In this document: positions 1 to 9,260 of the stretch, piece by piece
How the letters are laid out: each line of letters begins with the position of its first letter
Position numbering within the stretch: the stretch's first letter is position 1
Source of the DNA: Bacteroides sp.
Lineage (GTDB): Bacteria > Bacteroidota > Bacteroidia > Bacteroidales > Bacteroidaceae
Direction of reading: 5' to 3'
DNA length: 64,000 bases
Assembly: GCF_028690125.1 (NCBI RefSeq)
Contig: NZ_JAQVBV010000013.1
Span: 1-64,000 of the forward strand
Position numbers and translations under genes: made by a program
The notes under the pieces: generated by a model
The model's database searches: none
Seen by the model: the letters and a program-made list of their open reading frames with translations, nothing else
Told to the model about the DNA's origin: nothing

Positions 1-608
1 TGCGGTATGGACAGGACCCTGAGAACCAACTTTGCACTGACGACTTTGCAGGGCATTGGGCACATAATGCCAACTTATCAATAAAAGCGATTATGGGTGT
101 TGCCGGCTACAGTGAGATGGCACGCATGCTCGGTTTGAATGATGTTGCCGATCAATATGCCGGTATCGCTAAAAACATGGCAGTGAAATGGGAAGCCATG
201 GCGAATGAGGGCGACCATTACCGGTTGGCTTTCGACCGTGAGAATACATGGAGCCAGAAATATAATATGGTTTGGGACAAGATGTGGAACCTGAACTTAT
301 TCCCCAATAATGTCATCGACAAAGAAATCAAGTATTATCTGACCAAGCAAAACCCTTATGGACTACCGCTTGATTCCCGTAAAGAATACACTAAATCCGA
401 CTGGGTTATTTGGACGGCGGCTATGGCCCCGGACAGGAGTACTTTTGAGAAGTTTATTGATCCTCTTTATAAATATATCAATGAGACTGAATCTCGTGTG
501 CCTATCAGTGACTGGCATCATACGGATAGTGGTGAATGGGTTGGTTTTAAGGCTCGATCAGTGATTGGGGGGTATTGGATGCAGGTATTAATGGATAAAA
601 TGCAATAA
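1..608 (+). CDS. Glutaminase-A-like (DUF4965/DUF1793) protein, 3' part
   Basis: The reading frame is open from base 3, so the gene starts upstream of the window and only about 200 C-terminal residues are visible. They align closely with the ends of the lipoproteins at 26258-28759 and 51887-54760: DDFAGHWAHNAN, GDHYRLAFD, TWSQKYN and RSVIGGYW are shared. This is the C-terminal (alpha/alpha)6-barrel part of the family that Pfam splits into DUF4964, DUF5127, DUF4965 and DUF1793, related to fungal glutaminase A. The substrate in Bacteroides PULs is not established. It lies 37 bp before the IPT/TIG gene and probably belongs to the same operon. The identity of the visible part is firm; signal peptide and N-terminal domains cannot be judged. 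Confidence 0.85.
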   Translation, partial: RYGQDPENQLCTDDFAGHWAHNANLSIKAIMGVAGYSEMARMLGLNDVADQYAGIAKNMAVKWEAMANEGDHYRLAFDRENTWSQKYNMVWDKMWNLNLFPNNVIDKEIKYYLTKQNPYGLPLDSRKEYTKSDWVIWTAAMAPDRSTFEKFIDPLYKYINETESRVPISDWHHTDSGEWVGFKARSVIGGYWMQVLMDKMQ

Positions 609-645
609 GATTTTTGATTAGCAATACAATATATTATTAACTAAA

Positions 646-2208
646 ATGGAAAACATGAAATGTAAAATGAAAAAAGTATTGAAAGAATGGCAGTGGGTAC
701 TACTGGCATTATTCACGATTTGCATTTATAGTTGCAAAGATGATGATAATACTGGAGGAGGAGTTTTTGATCCTTCAAAGCCTGTAGTAATTTCAGATTT
801 CACTCCAAAGGAGGGAGGTGCTTACCAAAAGTTATTGATCTCAGGAGAGAACTTTGGTACAGACGTTTCGAATGTGAAAGTAACAATCGGTGGTAAACAG
901 GCTGTTGTTATTAACGTTAAAAATACCTATGTATACTGCTTCGTTCCTTCAGGGGCTTTCAATGGAGAAATCCAGATTACTGTAGGTGAAGGAGAAAATG
1001 CAGTAACTACTACTGCAAGTACTGCATTTGACTATCAGAAGAAGATGGTTGTGGCGACACTTTGTGGTTACCGCAATAATCGTGACGACCAAGGTTGGAG
1101 AGATGGTCCGTTTGATGGACCAGAAGGTGTGAAGTGCTGTGGCTTTAGCGATGCTGGTCGAATGGCGATTGATCCCTTGAATAAGAATCACATCTATATC
1201 TGTTATGATGGTCACAAGGCTATACAATTGATAGATTTGGAGAAAAGATATCTCTCTTCTCCTTTAAGTAATCTTACTGATATTCCTACAGGGCGTATTC
1301 GTAGCCTTGACTTTAATAAAAAAATAGAAGGATATGCTGATGAAGCAGAATATATGATTGTAGCTGTAGACTTTGATGGTAAAGGAGACGAAAGTGCTAG
1401 TGTATTTCTTATTAAACGGAATGCAGATGGAACATTCAATGATAACTCTAACATCCAATTAGTAGCAGCTTATAAACAATGTAATGGTGCCAGCATTCAT
1501 CCTATTAACGGAGAATTATATTTTAACAGTTATGAAAATGGTCAGGTGTATCGTTTGGATTTAGCCGATTATTTTAAGACTGTCAAAAGTGGTAAAGAAT
1601 GGGATCCTATTGTAAAAAAACATCCAGATACTTTCAAAAAACTATTCACTATTGCCGATCCAAGTTGGGAATTTCAAATTTTTATTCATCCTACTGGTAA
1701 ATATGCTTATTTCGGGGTCATCAATAATCACTACTTTATGCGTTCTGATTATGATGAGATAAAAAAGGAATTTATCACTCCATATAACTTTGTAGGAGGC
1801 TATAAAGTTGCTGGTTATAAAGATGATGTAGGGACTGAATCCCGTATGACAAATCCTTGCCAAGGTGTATTTGTGCGGAATTCCGATTATGCTGGTGGAG
1901 ATGACGATTATGATTTTTACTTTGTAGACAGAGGAAATTTCTGTGTTCGTAAAGTAACTCCAGAAGGTATTGTTTCAACTTATGCTGGAAGAGGGGCATC
2001 AACAGCTTTAGCTGATGGGAATCAATGGGGAACTGACGACGGTGATCTACGTGAAGTAGCTCGTTTCCGTGATGTAACCGGACTCGTTTACGATAGCGAA
2101 AGTGAGATATTCTACGTTCACGACCAAGTAGGACATACCATTCGTACTATTTCGATGGAGAAAGAAGTAACGATAGAAGATGAATCAACAGAAGAGTCTA
2201 ACGAATAA
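646..2208 (+). CDS. IPT/TIG-domain surface lipoprotein (SusE-position glycan-binding type)
   Basis: This 520-residue protein has a hydrophobic N-terminus ending in a lipobox-like IYSC, then an acidic KDDD stretch typical of surface-exposed Bacteroides lipoproteins. Residues of about 45-130 form an IPT/TIG immunoglobulin-like domain (VVISDFTPKEGG, LLISGENFG). The remaining ~390 residues look like a propeller of NHL type, with repeated patterns ending in VRKVTPEGIVSTYAG. Proteins of this architecture next to SusC/SusD usually act as surface glycan-binding proteins; that is inference from family and position, as no binding residues can be assigned. ATG codons at 655 and 667 are alternative starts that keep the signal peptide. 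The gene lies 16 bp before susC and is probably co-transcribed with it. Confidence 0.8.
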   Translation: MENMKCKMKKVLKEWQWVLLALFTICIYSCKDDDNTGGGVFDPSKPVVISDFTPKEGGAYQKLLISGENFGTDVSNVKVTIGGKQAVVINVKNTYVYCFVPSGAFNGEIQITVGEGENAVTTTASTAFDYQKKMVVATLCGYRNNRDDQGWRDGPFDGPEGVKCCGFSDAGRMAIDPLNKNHIYICYDGHKAIQLIDLEKRYLSSPLSNLTDIPTGRIRSLDFNKKIEGYADEAEYMIVAVDFDGKGDESASVFLIKRNADGTFNDNSNIQLVAAYKQCNGASIHPINGELYFNSYENGQVYRLDLADYFKTVKSGKEWDPIVKKHPDTFKKLFTIADPSWEFQIFIHPTGKYAYFGVINNHYFMRSDYDEIKKEFITPYNFVGGYKVAGYKDDVGTESRMTNPCQGVFVRNSDYAGGDDDYDFYFVDRGNFCVRKVTPEGIVSTYAGRGASTALADGNQWGTDDGDLREVARFRDVTGLVYDSESEIFYVHDQVGHTIRTISMEKEVTIEDESTEESNE

Positions 2209-2224
2209 ACACACTATTTAGATT

Positions 2225-5200
2225 ATGAAAAAATATTTAGCCATCTTTTTGTTGCTGTTAATTGTTCCGCTAATGGTACTGGCACAGCAAACAATGACTG
2301 TGAGTGGTACGGTCAAGGACACTCAAGGCGAGCCAATGATCGGTGTTAACATTACTGTAAGAGATGTAGCTGGTTTGGGAACCATTACGGACATCAATGG
2401 TAAATTTTCCATCAAGATGGAGCCTTATCATCGACTTCTGTTTACTTATATCGGATATGAAGATGTAGATGTACTCGTAAAAGAGCAACAAGTTGTCAAT
2501 GTAACGATGAAGGAAGCAGCAGCCAGTGAATTGGATGAAGTTGTTGTTACAGGTATGGGTACACAAAAGAAACTCACTGTAACAGGAGCCGTAACTAACG
2601 TAAATGTAGAAGAGTTGAAACGTTACTCTACTTCTAGCCTGTCAAATGCATTGGCAGGTACTGTACCGGGTATTATCACTCAACAGACTTCTGGGCAACC
2701 AGGAAAAAGCACTTCAGAATTCTGGATTCGTGGTATTTCCACGTTTGGTGCTAGCTCAAGCGCTTACATTCTGGTGGACGGATTCGAACGTGCCAGTTTG
2801 GACGAACTTAACATTGAAGACATTGAATCATTTACTGTATTGAAAGATGCATCGGCTACAGCTATTTACGGCTCTAAAGGTGCAAATGGCGTAGTATTGA
2901 TTACGACCAAACGTGGTAAAGCCGGTAAGATCAATATTGATGCTAAAGTAGAAACCTCTTATGATACGCGTACCATCACTCCGGAATTTGTAGACGGTCT
3001 TACATATGCCAGTTTAATGAACGAAGCTTTGGTAACTCGTAATAAGGGAGTAGCTTACCAACCTGAAGAATTAGAACTATTCCGTACACAAATGGACCCA
3101 GACTTCTATCCAGTTGTAGACTGGAAAGATCTTATTCTGAAGGATGGAGCTTGGCGCTATCGGGCTAATTTAAATATGAGTGGTGGTGGTAATACTGCTC
3201 GCTACTATGTCTCTGCTAGTTATACGGAAGACCAAGGTATGTACAAAACCGATGAAACTCTACGGAAAGATTACGATACAAACGCCAATTACAAGCGTTG
3301 GAATTATCGAATGAATATAGATATAGATATCACGAAAACCACTTTGTTGAAATTGGGGGTAGCCGGTTCGCTAGCTAAACGTAATAGCCCAGGATTGGGA
3401 GATGACAATTTATGGGGAATGCTTTTTGGATACAACTCTATTGCTTCACCAGTATACTACTCTAATGGATATACTCCTATTTCTCACCGCGACAATGTGA
3501 ATAAACTTAACCCGTGGGTGGCATCAACACAAAGTGGATACAAAGAGAACTGGGATAACAATGTACAGACTAATATTACATTGGAACAGAATTTCGATTT
3601 TATTACTAAGGGGTTGAAATTTGTAGGTCGCTTCGGATTCGACACAGACAATAGTAACTGGATTAATCGCTTCCGATTGCCGGATTTGTACAAAGCAAAT
3701 GGACGTGATCAAGCAACCGGAGAAATAATCTTTGATAAAATGTTCTCTGCATATGATATGCAACAGTCTAGTGGTAGTTCTGGTAGACGCCGGGAATTTG
3801 TTGACCTTCTATTAGGTTGGGAACGTGGTTTCGGTAATCATCATACAGGGCTTACACTCCGTTATACACAGGATGCTGAGAAGCGTACAGTGGATATTGG
3901 ATCGGATATTAAGAATGGTGTGGCGAAACGAAATCAAGGTTTGGCAGGACGGGCAACTTATAACTGGAATTACCGTTACTTCGTAGATTTCAACTTTGGT
4001 TATACAGGCTCAGAGAACTTTGCTCCAGGACACCAATATGGCTTTTTCCCAGCATTTTCTTTTGCTTGGAATGTTGCTGAAGAATCGTTTGTCAAGAAGA
4101 ATCTCAAATGGATGAATATGTTTAAGATACGTTATTCACATGGTAAAGTAGGTAATGATAATCTTGGGGAATGGAATCGTTTTCCATATCTATATACTAT
4201 AGGAACTGGTGCAGGTGGATATAATTGGGGATTTGGTGATTATGGAAGATCATATTCTGGTACCCATTATACACAAATGGCTTCTACTGGTATAACTTGG
4301 GAAGTTGCGACAAAAGATGATTTGGGTGTAGACTTATCCTTATTTGATGATAAGTTTACTGCAACAGTCGATTATTTTTATGAAAATCGTACAGGTATTT
4401 TCATGTCACGTGCTTTCTTACCAGATATTGTAGGTTTGGAAAGTCAGCCGAAGGCAAACGTAGGGCAAGTAAAAACACGTGGATTTGACGGTAATTTTGC
4501 TTTCAAACAGAAACTAGGAGATGTGAATATGACACTTCGTGGTAATATTACTTATAGCAAAAATGAAGTGATAGAGAAAGACGAGGAGAATCAGGTTTAC
4601 TCATACTTGTATGAAAAAGGTTATCGCGTAAATCAGGTAAAAGGATTGATAGCAGAAGGATTGTTCGCTGATTATGATGACATCCGTACCAGTCCAAAAC
4701 AAGACTGGGGTACAGTACAGCCAGGTGATATCAAATATAAAGATGTCAATGGTGACGGAATTGTTAATGATCAGGACAGGGTAGCTATCGGTGCTACAAC
4801 TAGACCGAACTTAGGTTATGGTATAGGCGCTTCTTTCGCATGGAAAGGCTTCGACATTAATATCCTCTTCCAAGGAGTTGGCAAATCTACTTTTCCAATC
4901 TATGGTAAATGTGTATATGCGTTCAGTGAAAGCGACTGGGGTAATATATTCAAAGACATGATACAGGATCGATGGGTGGATGCAGACACAGCTGAGAAAC
5001 TAGGACTTCAAGCCAATGAAAACCCAAATGCATCTTATCCTCGTTTAACTTATGGAGAAAATAGAAATAATCAACAGACCTCCACTTATTGGATGCGTGA
5101 CGGTCGATACATCCGACTAAAAAATTTGGATATTGGTTATACATTACCTAAAAACTTAGTAAACAAGATACACTTCAATAATATTCGTTTCTATATTGCG

Positions 5201-5320
5201 GGAGCAAACCTGATTACTTGGTCAGACTTTAAAACATGGGATCCGGAATCTACCAATCCACGTGGTGAGGATTATCCTTTGACGAAATCATTTACTATGG
5301 GTGTAACCGTTAACTTATAA
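2225..5320 (+). CDS. SusC/RagA family TonB-dependent outer membrane transporter
   Basis: This is a 1031-residue protein of normal SusC length. A signal peptide (residues 1-20, ending VLAQ) is followed by a CarboxypepD_reg-like domain (about 25-105, VSGTVKDTQGEPMIGVNI), a TonB-box-like ELDEVVVTGMG, a plug domain (about 115-235, with ILVDGF and SATAIYGSKGANGVVLITTKRG) and a C-terminal 22-strand barrel ending in an aromatic-rich strand, FTMGVTVNL. It should import oligosaccharides captured at the surface, using TonB energy, together with the SusD protein encoded 16 bp downstream. No frameshift or missing segment is apparent. The substrate cannot be read from the sequence; neighbouring enzymes suggest a complex glycan with mannose, arabinose and uronic acid. 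Confidence 0.95.
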   Translation: MKKYLAIFLLLLIVPLMVLAQQTMTVSGTVKDTQGEPMIGVNITVRDVAGLGTITDINGKFSIKMEPYHRLLFTYIGYEDVDVLVKEQQVVNVTMKEAAASELDEVVVTGMGTQKKLTVTGAVTNVNVEELKRYSTSSLSNALAGTVPGIITQQTSGQPGKSTSEFWIRGISTFGASSSAYILVDGFERASLDELNIEDIESFTVLKDASATAIYGSKGANGVVLITTKRGKAGKINIDAKVETSYDTRTITPEFVDGLTYASLMNEALVTRNKGVAYQPEELELFRTQMDPDFYPVVDWKDLILKDGAWRYRANLNMSGGGNTARYYVSASYTEDQGMYKTDETLRKDYDTNANYKRWNYRMNIDIDITKTTLLKLGVAGSLAKRNSPGLGDDNLWGMLFGYNSIASPVYYSNGYTPISHRDNVNKLNPWVASTQSGYKENWDNNVQTNITLEQNFDFITKGLKFVGRFGFDTDNSNWINRFRLPDLYKANGRDQATGEIIFDKMFSAYDMQQSSGSSGRRREFVDLLLGWERGFGNHHTGLTLRYTQDAEKRTVDIGSDIKNGVAKRNQGLAGRATYNWNYRYFVDFNFGYTGSENFAPGHQYGFFPAFSFAWNVAEESFVKKNLKWMNMFKIRYSHGKVGNDNLGEWNRFPYLYTIGTGAGGYNWGFGDYGRSYSGTHYTQMASTGITWEVATKDDLGVDLSLFDDKFTATVDYFYENRTGIFMSRAFLPDIVGLESQPKANVGQVKTRGFDGNFAFKQKLGDVNMTLRGNITYSKNEVIEKDEENQVYSYLYEKGYRVNQVKGLIAEGLFADYDDIRTSPKQDWGTVQPGDIKYKDVNGDGIVNDQDRVAIGATTRPNLGYGIGASFAWKGFDINILFQGVGKSTFPIYGKCVYAFSESDWGNIFKDMIQDRWVDADTAEKLGLQANENPNASYPRLTYGENRNNQQTSTYWMRDGRYIRLKNLDIGYTLPKNLVNKIHFNNIRFYIAGANLITWSDFKTWDPESTNPRGEDYPLTKSFTMGVTVNL

Positions 5321-5336
5321 AATACAATCTGAAATT

Positions 5337-7448
5337 ATGATAAAGAAAATATCTATATTATTATTAGCCGTATTGGGAATGGGAGCTTTTTCATCCTGCT
5401 CTGATTACCTAAATTCGGAGAAGTATTTCAAAGACCGCCTGACATTAGAAAAGACTTTTGAAAGTAAAGATCATGTGGAAGAGTGGTTAGCTTATGCCTT
5501 TTCATTCGTAAAAGGCGAAAATATGGAAGTGACAACTAAGAATCCGGGCAATAATTCCTTCTGTTTTGCAGACGATATGTATTATGGAGACCGTGATAAA
5601 GCGATTGATGGCACTAAAAATGAGTTATCATACAATATGTTTAAATTAGGTGAATATGATGAGAACTCTTATAACGTTGGCGCATGGGGAGCCTGTTATA
5701 AAGGTATTTACCAAGCATCTGTATTTATTCATAATGTTTATCGATGTAAAGAAATGGCAGATTGGGAAATAGAAGACTATAAAGGGCAGGCGCGTTTTAT
5801 ACGTGCTTATTACTATTGGCTGCTATTACGCCGTTACGGACCTGTACCCATTATGCCTGATGAAGGTGTAGATTATACAGAAAGCTACGAACAGATTGCG
5901 ACTCCCCGGAGTTCATATGAAGAGGTAGCTCAATATATCAGTGACGAAATGATACAAGCTGCTAAAGAATTAAAGTATGATCGTCGTGTGGATAACTACA
6001 ACGTAGCTCGCCCCACTCGGGGAGCCGCATTGGCAACTCGTGCTTATGCTTTGATCTTTGCAGCTAGCCCTTTTGCCAATGGAAATAATAGTGAATATGC
6101 GAAACAATTGGTAGACGATCAAAATCGTCCGTTACTATCATTGGAATACAGTGAAGAAAAATGGGCCAAAGCAGCAGCAGCTTGCCGCGACGTCATTAAA
6201 TTGGGCGTTTATGATTTAGTTCATGTTAATAAATCTACAACAGATAACGGTCCTTCTGATCGTCCTACTATTACTCCACCAGCTGATGGTGAGTTTTCGA
6301 CAAAAGATTGGCCAGATGGTTGGGCAAATATTGATCCAGTTAAATCTTACCGTTATATATTTGATGGAACCTTACTACCTGCTAATAATCAAGAATTAAT
6401 CTTTACGCGCGGTGATACAGATATCAATGGAATGGTACAACATCAAATGCCAAAAGATGATGGAGGTTGGAATTGCCACGGTATGACTCAGAAAATGCTG
6501 GATGCCTATTATATGAATGATGGAAGTAACACTCCAGGAATGAACTCTATGTACCAAAATATTGCTGGCTATGAAGGTCGTGTGGATGTACATACACGTA
6601 AAACAGGGTTTACTGGGATAGAAGATCTCAAAAATGGCAAATATCCTGAATTAGGCTGGAAATATGATGCGAATAATGCTGATGACAAACAATCACCAAT
6701 TGGTATGAATGTCTCCTTACAATACGTAAAACGTGAGCCACGGTTCTATGCTTCTGTTGCTTACAATGGTTGCACATGGTATTATTTGAGTCAAACTCAA
6801 AGTAAACCTGCTGATATTAATCAACAAGTATGGTACTACTTCGGAAGTTCTGATGGTTATCGTAATGACGGTTTCTATTTACGTACGGGTATTGGTATTA
6901 AAAAATTCATTCATCCAAACGATTATCCAGGTAAATTTGTAGCAAAAGCAGAAACGGCTATTCGCTACGCTGATATCTTACTGCTTTATGCAGAAGCATT
7001 AAATGAATTAGATGGTACTTACAATATACCTTCCTGGAATGAATCGGAGACTTATACAATCAGCCGCAACAAAAATGAAATAGAATCTGGTGTACATCCA
7101 GTACGTATACGCGCCGGTCTCCCTGATTACACTGATGCTCAATACGCAAGTAAAGAAGAATTACGTAAGGCTTTAAAGCGTGAGCGAATGATCGAACTAA
7201 TGGGAGAAGGGAAACGCTATTTTGACCTTCGCCGTTGGAAAGATGCACCTTTAGAAGAGTCTGCGCAAATCTATGGCTGTAACGTTTTTGTAAATGTTAA
7301 TAAAAAAGAAGATTTTCATTCTCCAATTCCTATTTACAATCTCCCGTCTACGTTCTCAGAAAAGCTATGGCTTTGGCCGATCATGCATAGGGAGCTGAAA
7401 AGAAATTCGCGCCTGACGCAGAACCCGGGATGGACTATGTATGATTAA
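5337..7448 (+). CDS. SusD/RagB family surface glycan-binding lipoprotein
   Basis: The protein has 703 residues, longer than many SusD proteins (about 500-600). A lipobox FSSC puts the lipidated cysteine at residue 21. TPR-type helices occupy the N-terminal half (QARFIRAYYYWLLLRRYGPVP is the classic SusD segment), and the C-terminus holds the conserved helix RERMIELMGEGKRYFDLRRW. The family forms a lid over the SusC barrel and binds glycan. The extra length lies in loops around residues 290-540, where a specific binding surface may sit (inference). It directly follows susC and precedes the DUF1735/DUF4973-type gene by 22 bp, the usual PUL order. Confidence 0.95.
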   Translation: MIKKISILLLAVLGMGAFSSCSDYLNSEKYFKDRLTLEKTFESKDHVEEWLAYAFSFVKGENMEVTTKNPGNNSFCFADDMYYGDRDKAIDGTKNELSYNMFKLGEYDENSYNVGAWGACYKGIYQASVFIHNVYRCKEMADWEIEDYKGQARFIRAYYYWLLLRRYGPVPIMPDEGVDYTESYEQIATPRSSYEEVAQYISDEMIQAAKELKYDRRVDNYNVARPTRGAALATRAYALIFAASPFANGNNSEYAKQLVDDQNRPLLSLEYSEEKWAKAAAACRDVIKLGVYDLVHVNKSTTDNGPSDRPTITPPADGEFSTKDWPDGWANIDPVKSYRYIFDGTLLPANNQELIFTRGDTDINGMVQHQMPKDDGGWNCHGMTQKMLDAYYMNDGSNTPGMNSMYQNIAGYEGRVDVHTRKTGFTGIEDLKNGKYPELGWKYDANNADDKQSPIGMNVSLQYVKREPRFYASVAYNGCTWYYLSQTQSKPADINQQVWYYFGSSDGYRNDGFYLRTGIGIKKFIHPNDYPGKFVAKAETAIRYADILLLYAEALNELDGTYNIPSWNESETYTISRNKNEIESGVHPVRIRAGLPDYTDAQYASKEELRKALKRERMIELMGEGKRYFDLRRWKDAPLEESAQIYGCNVFVNVNKKEDFHSPIPIYNLPSTFSEKLWLWPIMHRELKRNSRLTQNPGWTMYD

Positions 7449-7470
7449 TTTTAAACGTTAAGACAGATAT

Positions 7471-8532
7471 ATGAAAAAGATATATACTTTAGCAGCTTTA
7501 GCTGCAATGATTGTATTGGGAGCTTCATGCAATTCTGAATGGACTGAGGAACAATACGAGCACTACATTTCTTTCAGCTCACGATTGGATAGTAAGGGAG
7601 TAACAAATATCTATGTACCTTATAGTCGCCATGACAAAGATGGCAACTATGCAGAAGGAGGAGAAGGAAGATCTAATTATCAGTTGCCGGTACTTGTAAG
7701 TGGTTCTACTGATAATGCACAAAATCTTACCATACACATAGCACATGATCCTGACACACTGGGTATATTAAACTATGCTCGTTATGCTACACGTGAGGAG
7801 TTATATTACAAGGATATGGGCATGGAAGGAATGAAATATGCTTCTTATTCGGAAACTTTGCCAATCACAGCAGGGCAGAATAAAAGGCTATTAGATATTA
7901 AATTTGATTTCCGGAATATTGATATGTCAGAGAAGTGGGTGCTTCCGTTACAAATCGTAGACGATCCGTCTTATGGTTACCAGTCTCATCCGCGTAAAGA
8001 CTATGCTAAGGCCATATTAAGAATCTTCCCGTTCAATGATTATTCGGGTGACTATTCTGGAACCGGATTGACTAATAAAGTGGTTACAGGATATGATAAT
8101 AAAGGTAATCCAATAGAGACAGCAGAATCCATCACAAAAGCCTCGATAAGAGGTTATGTAGTAGATGAGCAGAATATCTTTACTTATGCAGGAATTGTGG
8201 ATGAAGATTATACTGACCGGAAGGACTATAAGATTAAATTCACATTTAACGGTGATAAGAATGGGCCCGTAACTCTTTATTGTGAAAATGCAGAGAAAAT
8301 CGGATTTGAAGTAAACAAGGAGGTTACACCTTCTTTCCGTGTATCTTCATCAATGGACGAGGCAAGGCCTTATCTGGAACATCGCTATGTAATTATTAAT
8401 AATATTGATTATTATTTTAATTATATGCCAGTTGAAGGTACCTCAATCCGTTACCATGTGAAAGGTACATTGACATTATCACGTGATATCAATACTCAGA
8501 TCCCGGATGAAGATCAAGCTATTGAATGGTAA
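7471..8532 (+). CDS. DUF1735/DUF4973-type surface lipoprotein
   Basis: A 353-residue lipoprotein with lipobox LGASC (Cys20) and an acidic stretch after it. The N-terminal half has the look of the DUF1735 beta-sandwich found in many PUL lipoproteins: YISFSSRL near residue 31 and a KWVLPLQIVDDPSYGY segment near 150. The C-terminal half (about 190-353) begins FNDYSGDYSGTG, which I associate with DUF4973 and related lipocalin-like C-terminal domains. Such proteins are thought to be surface glycan-binding proteins. I am confident that it is a PUL lipoprotein and less sure of the exact Pfam name. It is the last gene of the SusCD operon, and a rho-independent terminator begins 25 bp after the stop. 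Confidence 0.75.
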   Translation: MKKIYTLAALAAMIVLGASCNSEWTEEQYEHYISFSSRLDSKGVTNIYVPYSRHDKDGNYAEGGEGRSNYQLPVLVSGSTDNAQNLTIHIAHDPDTLGILNYARYATREELYYKDMGMEGMKYASYSETLPITAGQNKRLLDIKFDFRNIDMSEKWVLPLQIVDDPSYGYQSHPRKDYAKAILRIFPFNDYSGDYSGTGLTNKVVTGYDNKGNPIETAESITKASIRGYVVDEQNIFTYAGIVDEDYTDRKDYKIKFTFNGDKNGPVTLYCENAEKIGFEVNKEVTPSFRVSSSMDEARPYLEHRYVIINNIDYYFNYMPVEGTSIRYHVKGTLTLSRDINTQIPDEDQAIEW

Positions 8533-8557
8533 TTTATATTAATTATTAATCTAACAT

Positions 8558-8600
8558 AAAAAAGTCCGACTAACAATGTAAAGTTAGCCGGATTTTTTTT
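8558..8600 (+). terminator. Rho-independent terminator of the SusCD operon
   Basis: AGTCCGACTAAC and GTTAGCCGGATT form a stem with one mismatch and an 8-nt loop, preceded by a run of A and followed by eight T. It lies just after the DUF1735/DUF4973-type gene. Confidence 0.85.
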
Positions 8601-8604
8601 GATT

Positions 8605-8742
8605 TTACTTTCTGGTGCTATGAGCTATTGCGATCAAGCCAAATTCAACATAAACCTTAGCTAATGATCTTAGCGCAAACAGCCTAAACATATGTCCTGA
8701 TTTTATTTGCCCAAATACAGCTTCCGGTTCTATGGGGTGCAT
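8605..8742 (-). pseudogene. IS1182-family transposase, C-terminal remnant
   Basis: On the minus strand a 45-codon frame reads EPEAVFGQIKSGHMFRLF, then RSLAKVYVEFGLIAIAHSTRK, then stop. This matches the C-terminal signature of IS1182-type DDE transposases as I know it (EPEAVFGQIK, then an LRGLEKV-like helix, then a GLxxIAHN-like end). Upstream codons on the minus strand no longer resemble a transposase, so only the tail of a mobile element survives. It abuts the operon terminator; terminal inverted repeats could not be recognised. This is the only insertion sequence trace I found in the window. Confidence 0.6.
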
Positions 8743-8986
8743 TGATCCGGCAAGAGTTGTTTTTATATTTGGAATAAAGGGCAGTCTTATTTTGGCTTAT
8801 GGGGGTAACTTTGCCTGGCACACGGAGCAATCCACGCTGCATTTTCCACTGGGTGAATCTAAAGAAATCCACTTTCAAGCAGATGCAGATAAGATAGATG
8901 GTACTACCTTTCTGCGAGTAGGGGGATATAATGTAAAGCAGGCGAAGAGACTGTTAAAAAGAAAATTATCATGGAAATGTAAATAA
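8732..8986 (+). other. Unrecognised short open frame, possible coding remnant
   Basis: An 84-codon frame that I do not recognise. It contains plausible protein-like stretches (FAWHTEQSTLHFPLGESKE, GGYNVKQAKRLLKRK), but the ATG overlaps the transposase remnant and there is no convincing ribosome binding site. It may be the end of a gene disrupted by the insertion, or chance. The strong palindrome at 9002-9047 follows it closely, as a terminator would. Confidence 0.25.
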
Positions 8987-9001
8987 CTACTTTTTATAAC
9001 A

Positions 9002-9047
9002 TAGAAGAGAAGAAAATATCAAATTATAGATATTTTCTTCTCTTCTA
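9002..9047. terminator. Perfect 19-bp inverted repeat, likely bidirectional terminator
   Basis: TAGAAGAGAAGAAAATATC (9002-9020) pairs perfectly with 9029-9047 across an 8-nt loop. The stem is purine-rich on one side and T-rich on the other. It lies in a non-coding gap before the DUF1080 gene. Confidence 0.55.
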
Positions 9048-9114
9048 TTGTTAGTTTGAATAGATTTTTTCCTTTGTTGGTCAGAATCTTGTGTTTTAAA
9101 TGAATTTTCTTTCT

Positions 9115-9122
9115 TAACTTTG
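9115..9122 (+). promoter_or_regulatory. Candidate -7 box for the DUF1080 gene
   Basis: TAACTTTG fits TAnnTTTG, with a weak TTG about 22 bp upstream at 9089-9091. The leader to the ATG at 9261 would be about 130 nt. Confidence 0.4.
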
Positions 9123-9260
9123 ACGCCACAAATATAAAGTTTAACTCGTTTAATATCGTTTGCGCACACGAAATTGTAAATATTGAAATAACAACCAAAT
9201 TTAGTACCAACGGAGATTAGCTACTACTGCTAATGTCTAACAAATTAGAAAATACTAATT

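Noticed and set aside
8987..9210. Two overlapping short minus-strand ORFs near 9 kb
   Set aside because: Low-complexity Lys/Ile-rich text in a non-coding gap containing a terminator and a promoter.
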